DNA of 64,000 nt from Isoetes taiwanensis (Eukaryota; Streptophyta; Lycopodiopsida; Isoetales; Isoetaceae). A model generated the notes under the pieces. It was not told the origin of the DNA. It saw only the letters and a list, made by a program, of their open reading frames with translations, and made no database searches. Positions 60,316 to 64,000 of this stretch are shown here, piece by piece. Position 1 is the first letter of the stretch. Each line of letters begins with the position of its first letter. A program made the translations under genes and the position numbers. The stretch spans positions 3,457,867 through 3,521,866 of the forward strand of contig JAJEKV010000080.1 of NCBI GenBank assembly GCA_021234155.1. Direction: 5' to 3'.

Positions 60316-62246
60316 ATGTTGAGGCCAACTTCTAGGATCCTAGCTGCTAGGGAGCTTTTTGATAAATATGTTGAATTCAATGCTGAGAATATGCCACATA
60401 AAAGTAGGAAAGATCAACAGGGAAAAATAGTTGTCGAGAAGAGATTGCCATCCCATTGTACCCAGAAGAGCATATTGGAGGAAGTGAATGCTTTGCTTCG
60501 AGAACTAATGGTAACTGCAATATCTCAACCCAGCTTTAGTAGACTATGGAGCAAGCACTTCAAGCATGTCACTATAGACACTTCGAACAACTTTGCAAAG
60601 TGCAATTTATGTGCTAAGTTGAAAGAGATTCTGGATAAGACCAAGCAACCAAGCCAAAGGGCTAAGATAAGGGAGCAAATGAAAGATCACATGACATACC
60701 AACTATCATGTAGATCCACTTATTGGATAGGGAGAACATTATCATGTTTGGAACCCAATAACTATGTTTGTATTATACATGACAAGATGGATCAATCGAA
60801 GACTCGTTTGCCACAGTATAGTTACATACCCAAGCAAATCAATATAGAGCTTATACTATGCAAATCTTTCTGACAGGTGCAACAGTGCATAACTTGGTGC
60901 CAATTTATTATGGCCATTTTAGTTTGCAATTGTGGAGTGATGGTCCTGATTTTTATATTCGAAGTGTGATGAGGTGCTTGAGGAACTATGAGAGTGGTTA
61001 TTCTGGTGACCTCCACAACCTCGGAGGTGGTAGCCAACCACTCTTCAGTGCATTGTTGGATAGAAAGCCTAATAATTTAGAGAAGTTTACTAAGGCAAGG
61101 TTTAGGAAGTCAGGTGCTTCTGAACACGTTGGAGCCTCAAGTTCACGTCCCCAACCTCGAGATCTACCACCAAATTTCCTCCTCCAAGTTGACAATTGTG
61201 GTGGACAGAATAAAAACAGGTATACGTTCTCATTCCTATCTTATTTAACAGCTGTGGGTGTCTTTAATAGAGTGAATTTAGGGTTCTTAATGCCTGGACA
61301 TACTCATGAGGATGTGGATGCATTGTTTGGGAAGTATAGTGCACGGTTGAAATCTCAAACTGTGACCAATCTTCCTAGACTAATGGAAGTTCTTAGTGAA
61401 TGCATTTCACCTTCTCCTATAGGGTTGATCATACAAGAGGTGCCTGATTGGAAGAATTTTATCGAAGCTTATGCTCTTGATATGGAAGGTCAATCTAGAC
61501 CTCTTCAGTACACTTTCTGGGTCATGGAAAATAAGCCAATAATGAAATGGAAGATGAGACCTTCAGATGATAAATGGAGGCCAGATGAGGGAGTACCTAT
61601 ATGGCACGAAGATGAAAATGGTAAACCTAAGATTCCCAGGGGTTAACCAAAAGCTCTTAAGTCTTTTGCAGAGGTGGATTCATTGCAAAGCACATTGGAC
61701 GACATTTCTGAATACATCAAGTATTGAAAAAATAACCCTGATGATACCAACCTTGCATTGATAGATTATTGGATACAGGTACATGGATTATTGGGACAAG
61801 TAGACATATCCTCTGATGAACTGAAAGATTGATGGCTACCTAAGTCGAGGTGGAGAGACGTGATAACACCTGAGGAAGTTGATGATGTGTTTAGTAGTAT
61901 TCGCAAGTCGATGGCTCCTCCAGCTGCTGAAAAACATTATGTTGGTCCTAGAAAAGGAAGGCCTAAATATCTCAGGCTGGAGGATTATGATTCCAAAGAT
62001 GACTTGCTTTGCCATCAATTTGCACTTATAGTACAAGAGCGCAAAGAGATACACCCTGTGTGGATGGGTTACACCATCTTAGATGTTTACAAAGAAGTGG
62101 GTGACTGCAATGTGAACAAAGTTCGTGTGGAGTGGTGGTGTCCAGTGCACCAGTTAAATGCAATGGCAGAGGATGAAAGATATAGAGACTGTTGGACAAA
62201 GAAATGGAAGAAAAACCCTATTGAAGGGATGATTGGGTTGAGTTAG
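60316..62246 (+). pseudogene. DUF7869-type transposase-like gene, decayed
   Basis: Coding runs 60316-60865 in one frame, then 60858-62246 in another, with three in-frame stops in the second part (61644-61646 and near 61727 and 61832), so about four breaks. The first part has CNLCAKLKEILDKTKQPSQR and YVCIIHDKMDQSKTRLPQ. The second has FLLQVDNCGGQNKNRYTFSF, followed by LGFLMPGHTHEDVDALFGKY. 'DN..GQNKN' and 'GHTH.D.D..F' are hallmarks of the DUF7869 family, common in mobile elements of seed-free plants and some animals and probably an RNase H-like nuclease. The C-terminal part (VRVEWWCPVHQ) is also typical of these proteins. Inactive copy. Confidence 0.7.
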
Positions 62247-62249
62247 ATA

Positions 62250-63240
62250 CTATTTTATTTTTATGGACCCCAAAGGCCATTCCAGGCAAGACTGCTAGGG
62301 TTACAATACCTGTGGAAGTGAGAAAGAAAGATATGATATCTCTAGGGTAACTTCTGAGAAGTAATTGGCATTATGTCACTCGACATACATATGTAAAATA
62401 TTTTCAATTTTTAATGCAATCATGTTGTGCTGTTATAAAAAAAAAAGTCACATTCTCGATGCAAATTTACTAACTCGGGAAAAAGTTGCAGTGCCAAAAT
62501 GGTCCAAAATCCTGACATAAATCTAATTTAAATGAATGATGGTTTATATAGCATTCAGAGAGTTTGTCCAGCGATTCTGAAAAGTATACCCACCATTATG
62601 AGAGTTTACCTAGCATTCTAAATAGTTCTATTACCCACAAAGTTTAACATAATCTGTTTTTACATAATGGTAACGTTTGCAATTTAAGGTTCAGGTATGT
62701 TTATAACATATGATTTGCAATGGTTAGTGCAGTTCATATAAAAATATGTAGAAGAGATGATGTGGCACGTGGGCGAAGTTATAGGGGTTAAATTGAGAGC
62801 CTGCAAAAGAATAGGACTGAAATTGATGCGATGTTAAGCAATGCCCGTATAAACAGAAGACCCGTATAAACAAAAGACCCATATAAACCTAGTTAGTGTG
62901 TCGAAGGAGGTTTTTTCTCAATGTTTTCGTACGTATACTGGGGGTTTAAATCCTCTCTTACTGACATTCTAGGGTATTTTTCCCACGGAAGGGGTGTTTT
63001 TCCAACACTTTTTATATATATATATATATAGGGGTGTTTCTTCTCACCTCAAGCATGCAGGCGGCATATGCTCATGTGATAAAGGTGAATCCCCCAGGCA
63101 ATGCCATTTTGGTGCTGCCAAACAGAGTTTTGGAATGATGAAGCATAGGCCAGCAAAATGATCTAAATCTTGGTGGGATCTAGAGTGTTCAGAGATGCGA
63201 AAATCCTTACCAAAAGGTCTGAGATTCAAACCGAGCTGGT
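62250..63240. other. 3' flank of the DUF7869 relic
   Basis: No gene. Contains a (TA)9 tract at about 63013-63030. A region at 63030-63110 (AGGGGTGTTTCTTCTCACCT...GCATGCAG...CATATGCTCATGTGAT...CCCCC) resembles 59715-59775 in the same orientation (AGGGGTTTTTTGTTGACCCC...GCACGCAG...CATATGCCTAGGTGAT...CCCCC). This may be another right end of that TIR family. Confidence 0.4.
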
Positions 63241-63259
63241 ATAAGAAGTTTTGAAGAGG

Positions 63260-63978
63260 AAAAAGAGATCCTTTCAGGGAACTCGGCAAATGGAGCTAGA
63301 CGTACTGTTAGAAGAGGAGCCCAAGAGATTTTGGGCTATCACTCAATTAGACCATGATCATACAACCTTGAATGTAGATGAACGGCTGGAATTTGTCCGC
63401 CAACTGTACTAATATATCTGGGGCTACCACTATGAAAGAACTTGAGGTATAGGAAGATTTATTTACTAAATTAGAAGTGCAGGATTATCTAGGAGCAATG
63501 TCAAATGGCAAAGCATTAGACACAGATGGGCTTTTAGCCGAATTATTTAAACGGGGTGGGGATTGTATGATCTCATGTTTGACTGCGATCTTGAATAGAG
63601 CAGCTAAAGATGGGTTTCCTAGAGTGTGGTGAGTTTGCAAAGTAGTCCCTATTTCTAAAGCAGGTAATAAGCATGATGTACACAACTACGCAATTATGTC
63701 TAATAGTGTGTGCAAAAGTCTTTGGTGGTTTATTTGAACGTAAAATAAGTGATTGGACGGAGGTAAATGGCAAGAGAGCAATATGCCAGGCTAGTTTTCA
63801 AAGGAATCGCAGTCCATATGACCATATTATGACACTCCGTTGTCTTATTAAGCGAGCAAAACGTCCCAAAGAAACATTGTATTTGGCCTTCATTGATTTC
63901 ACAAAGGCATTTGGTTCTGTCCCAAGAGCAAGCTTGCAGGAAAGAATGGAGCAATTAGGTATCCCGACATCCATGTGA
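63260..63978 (+). mobile_element. LINE reverse transcriptase N-terminal region, decayed, runs to window edge
   Basis: Coding-like pieces on the plus strand: DTDGLLAELFKRGGDCMISC and LTAILNRAAKDGFPRVW (about 63518-63630), then KVVPISKAGNKHDVHNYAIM, and in another frame GKRAICQASFQRNRSPYDHI followed by LYLAFIDFTKAFGSVPRASL. The last contains RT motif A with the catalytic Asp of FIDF. Several stops and at least one frame change separate them. The element probably continues beyond 64000. The style matches the C-terminal fragment at 21196-21985. Confidence 0.65.
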
Positions 63979-64000
63979 GGTGCAGTTACAAAGCTGTATG

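Overview
This is land-plant nuclear DNA. It is AT-rich, has split genes with GT-AG introns, and carries recognisable plant gene families in a background dominated by old transposable elements. The protein families and the element mix (a DUF7869-type transposase, L1-like LINEs, Helitrons, and a transposon-like locus with a ParB-like/DNA-methylase gene) would suit a seed-free plant such as a fern, lycophyte or bryophyte. I cannot fix the species from sequence alone.

Host genes. Bases 1-535 (minus) are part of a DUF3110-like gene running off the window. A complete three-exon YAE1-type gene lies at 2151-2872. Two aspartate aminotransferase genes lie at 13511-16276 and 26105-28755, both minus. The first (439 aa, 11 exons) has a 5' extension with a PTS2-like peroxisomal signal. 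The second (415 aa, 12 exons) lacks that signal and keeps an intron absent from the first. A 3' part of a BAG6-like gene lies at 33802-34498. A decayed nucleobase-ascorbate transporter (NAT) with recognisable exons lies at 56788-58520, inside what may be a TIR-bounded element.

Mobile DNA. LINE remnants occur at about 5030-5330, 6730-7120, 10390-12457, 20100-22671 (one LINE nested in another), 30770-31290, 37333-38616 and 63260-end. Three Helitron 3' ends share one hairpin type, at 10263, 35755 (minus, with a truncated helicase) and 56309. A DUF7869 transposase relic occupies 60316-62246, and a possible CACTA-type fragment lies at 52237-52842.

The most unusual region is 37039-51217. A minus-strand gene (41230 to 37039) combines a ParB/sulfiredoxin-like motif with a C-terminal N6/N4 DNA-methyltransferase-like SAM-binding segment. 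It diverges from a plus-strand MULE-like DDE transposase (42461-45751). Between them lie ten copies of a roughly 70-base repeat, each centred on a palindrome of the type GAACGGTACCGTTC. An L1-type LINE with a clear 16-base target duplication interrupts the methylase gene. Downstream, 47574-51217 is a second, decayed gene with a ParB-like DGQH motif, whose intron holds an array of GCGCC-type palindromes. Relatives of that palindrome appear near 31520, 46510 and 48100. I read this as a transposon system that pairs a transposase with a DNA-modification and site-binding module.
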